From: an uncultured Syntrophobacteraceae bacterium
Lineage (GTDB): Bacteria > Desulfobacterota > Syntrophobacteria > Syntrophobacterales > Syntrophobacteraceae
Direction of reading: 5' to 3'
Assembly (NCBI GenBank): GCA_937889795.1
Contig: CALBZH010000089.1
Location: 1 to 5,517 of the forward strand
DNA: 5,517 nucleotides
Part shown: positions 5,101 through 5,517 of the stretch, in pieces
How the letters are laid out: each line of letters starts with the position of its first letter
Position numbering within the stretch: the first letter of the stretch is position 1
Translations under genes and position numbers: made by a program
The notes under the pieces: model-generated
Told to the model about the DNA's origin: nothing
Database searches by the model: none
Seen by the model: only the letters and a program-made list of their open reading frames with translations

Positions 5101-5466
5101 ATGAGAACGCGCATCGATAAAGGCAAAAGAGGGGAGGACATCGCTGCCACCTTCCTCAAGGAGCAGGGGCTCCAGCTTCTGGAGCAGAACGTGCGCTGTA
5201 CGTTCGGCGAGATCGATCTCGTGGCCAAGGACGGGAGAACCTTGGTCTTCGTGGAAGTGAGATCCCGCACCGGGAGCAGGTTCGGTCTTCCGCAGGAGTC
5301 CGTTTCCGCCGCAAAACAACGCCGTCTCACCCAGTTGGCCAAATGGTATCTGCAGCGCCATCGCCTGGAAAACCAGCCGGCCCGGTTCGATGTGGTCGCC
5401 ATCCGCTGGGCTGTTGAAAAACCTGACATCACATGGATTCCAAATGCATTCGAAGCGCGGGAATGA
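5101..5466 (+). CDS. yraN: UPF0102 family protein YraN (predicted endonuclease-like fold)
   Basis: The 121-residue protein shows the UPF0102/YraN signature: KGKRGEDIAATFLKEQGLQL (7-26), GEIDLVAKDG (36-45), LVFVEVRSR (48-56), a lysine in SAAKQRRL (69-76), and RFDVVAI (95-101). The family has a PD-(D/E)xK nuclease-like fold. The putative acidic residues are Glu37, Asp39 and Glu52, with Arg54 where many nucleases have Lys; E. coli YraN also has VEVR, so this is not a defect. Its biochemical role is not established. The ATG at 5101 is the only start between the rnhB stop and the conserved region. GAGGGG at 5081-5086 is 14 nt away, so the SD is weak or distant. It lies 18 bp after rnhB, its frequent neighbour, which hints at a nucleic-acid-processing role. 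Confidence 0.95.
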   Translation: MRTRIDKGKRGEDIAATFLKEQGLQLLEQNVRCTFGEIDLVAKDGRTLVFVEVRSRTGSRFGLPQESVSAAKQRRLTQLAKWYLQRHRLENQPARFDVVAIRWAVEKPDITWIPNAFEARE

Positions 5467-5517
5467 TGAGGGCACCGCGACGGTTGACGCACGAGGAGCC
5501 CTTTACCTTGTCTCGAC
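5444..5517 (+). CDS. rsmI: 16S rRNA (cytidine1402-2'-O)-methyltransferase RsmI, N-terminal part only
   Basis: The last 74 bases contain an open frame from the ATG at 5444, reading MHSKRGNDEGTATVDARG followed by ALYLVST at the window edge. The tail matches the RsmI N-terminal signature (GxLYxVxTPIGN), the start of its tetrapyrrole-methylase-type AdoMet domain. RsmI 2'-O-methylates C1402 of 16S rRNA in the decoding centre. The gene is cut by the window end, not broken. It overlaps the 3' end of yraN by 23 bp in another frame, with no clear SD, so coupled translation is likely. An ATGATG at 5463-5468 opens a competing frame (MMRAPRRLTHEEPF), but it has no family resemblance. The first 17 or so residues are not conserved in the family, so the exact start is uncertain. 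Confidence 0.75.
   Translation, partial: MHSKRGNDEGTATVDARGALYLVS

Noticed and set aside
5101..5466. YraN as an inactivated nuclease because Arg54 replaces Lys in the E-x-K position
   Set aside because: E. coli YraN has the same VEVR sequence, so Arg is normal in this family.
1..5517. Mobile element, CRISPR, tRNA/rRNA gene, toxin-antitoxin or defence system
   Set aside because: I looked for terminal inverted repeats, spaced direct repeats, tRNA-like cloverleafs and transposase or nuclease motifs. All coding space is filled by conserved housekeeping genes, and the only gaps over 100 bp (1471-1585, 3971-4099 and the upstream 1-117) hold only the structures listed.

Overview
The window is a housekeeping translation and RNA-processing gene cluster with every gene on the + strand: ffh, rpsP, khpA, rimM, trmD, a knot-type RNA methyltransferase (PF09936-like), rplS, rnhB, yraN and the first 25 codons of rsmI. 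The order ffh-rpsP-KH-rimM-trmD-methyltransferase-rplS-rnhB-yraN is, from general knowledge, typical of Desulfobacterota (the former Deltaproteobacteria such as Geobacter or Syntrophobacter relatives). The base composition, GC-rich by eye, fits that. The assignment rests on gene order and protein character only, and the genus cannot be read from this window.

Layout. Positions 1-117 hold a sigma70-like promoter candidate (perfect TTGACA, 17-bp spacer, poor -10) and a small AT-rich inverted repeat, followed by ffh (118-1470), the SRP GTPase. A 115-bp gap with two mutually exclusive hairpins leads to rpsP (1586-1837). khpA (1884-2117), rimM (2121-2645), trmD (2635-3402) and the methyltransferase gene (3407-3970) then follow tightly; rimM and trmD overlap by 11 bp. 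A second, 129-bp gap (3971-4099) carries a hairpin and a tandem imperfect direct repeat just before rplS (4100-4447). rnhB begins 2 bp after rplS and contains, inside its first 26 codons, a hairpin plus T-run that looks like an intrinsic terminator. yraN (5101-5466) follows in the same reading frame as rnhB, and rsmI (from 5444) overlaps the end of yraN and runs off the window.

How the genes fit together. Ffh targets nascent membrane proteins at the ribosome. bS16 and bL19 are structural ribosomal proteins, and RimM matures the 30S head. TrmD makes m1G37 in tRNA, and RsmI 2'-O-methylates C1402 of 16S rRNA. KhpA is a small RNA-binding KH protein, and the PF09936-like enzyme is a predicted RNA methyltransferase whose target is not established. 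RNase HII (with YraN beside it) removes ribonucleotides from DNA. The set is essentially an expression unit for ribosome assembly and RNA modification, with a genome-maintenance tail that may be set to lower expression by the terminator-like hairpin after rplS.

There is no sign of a mobile element, CRISPR array, tRNA or rRNA gene, or defence system. The most interesting points are the terminator-like hairpin inside rnhB, the unexplained leader-like structures before rpsP and rplS, an apparent Asp-to-Glu change at the TrmD catalytic position, and the uncharacterised methyltransferase locked between trmD and rplS.
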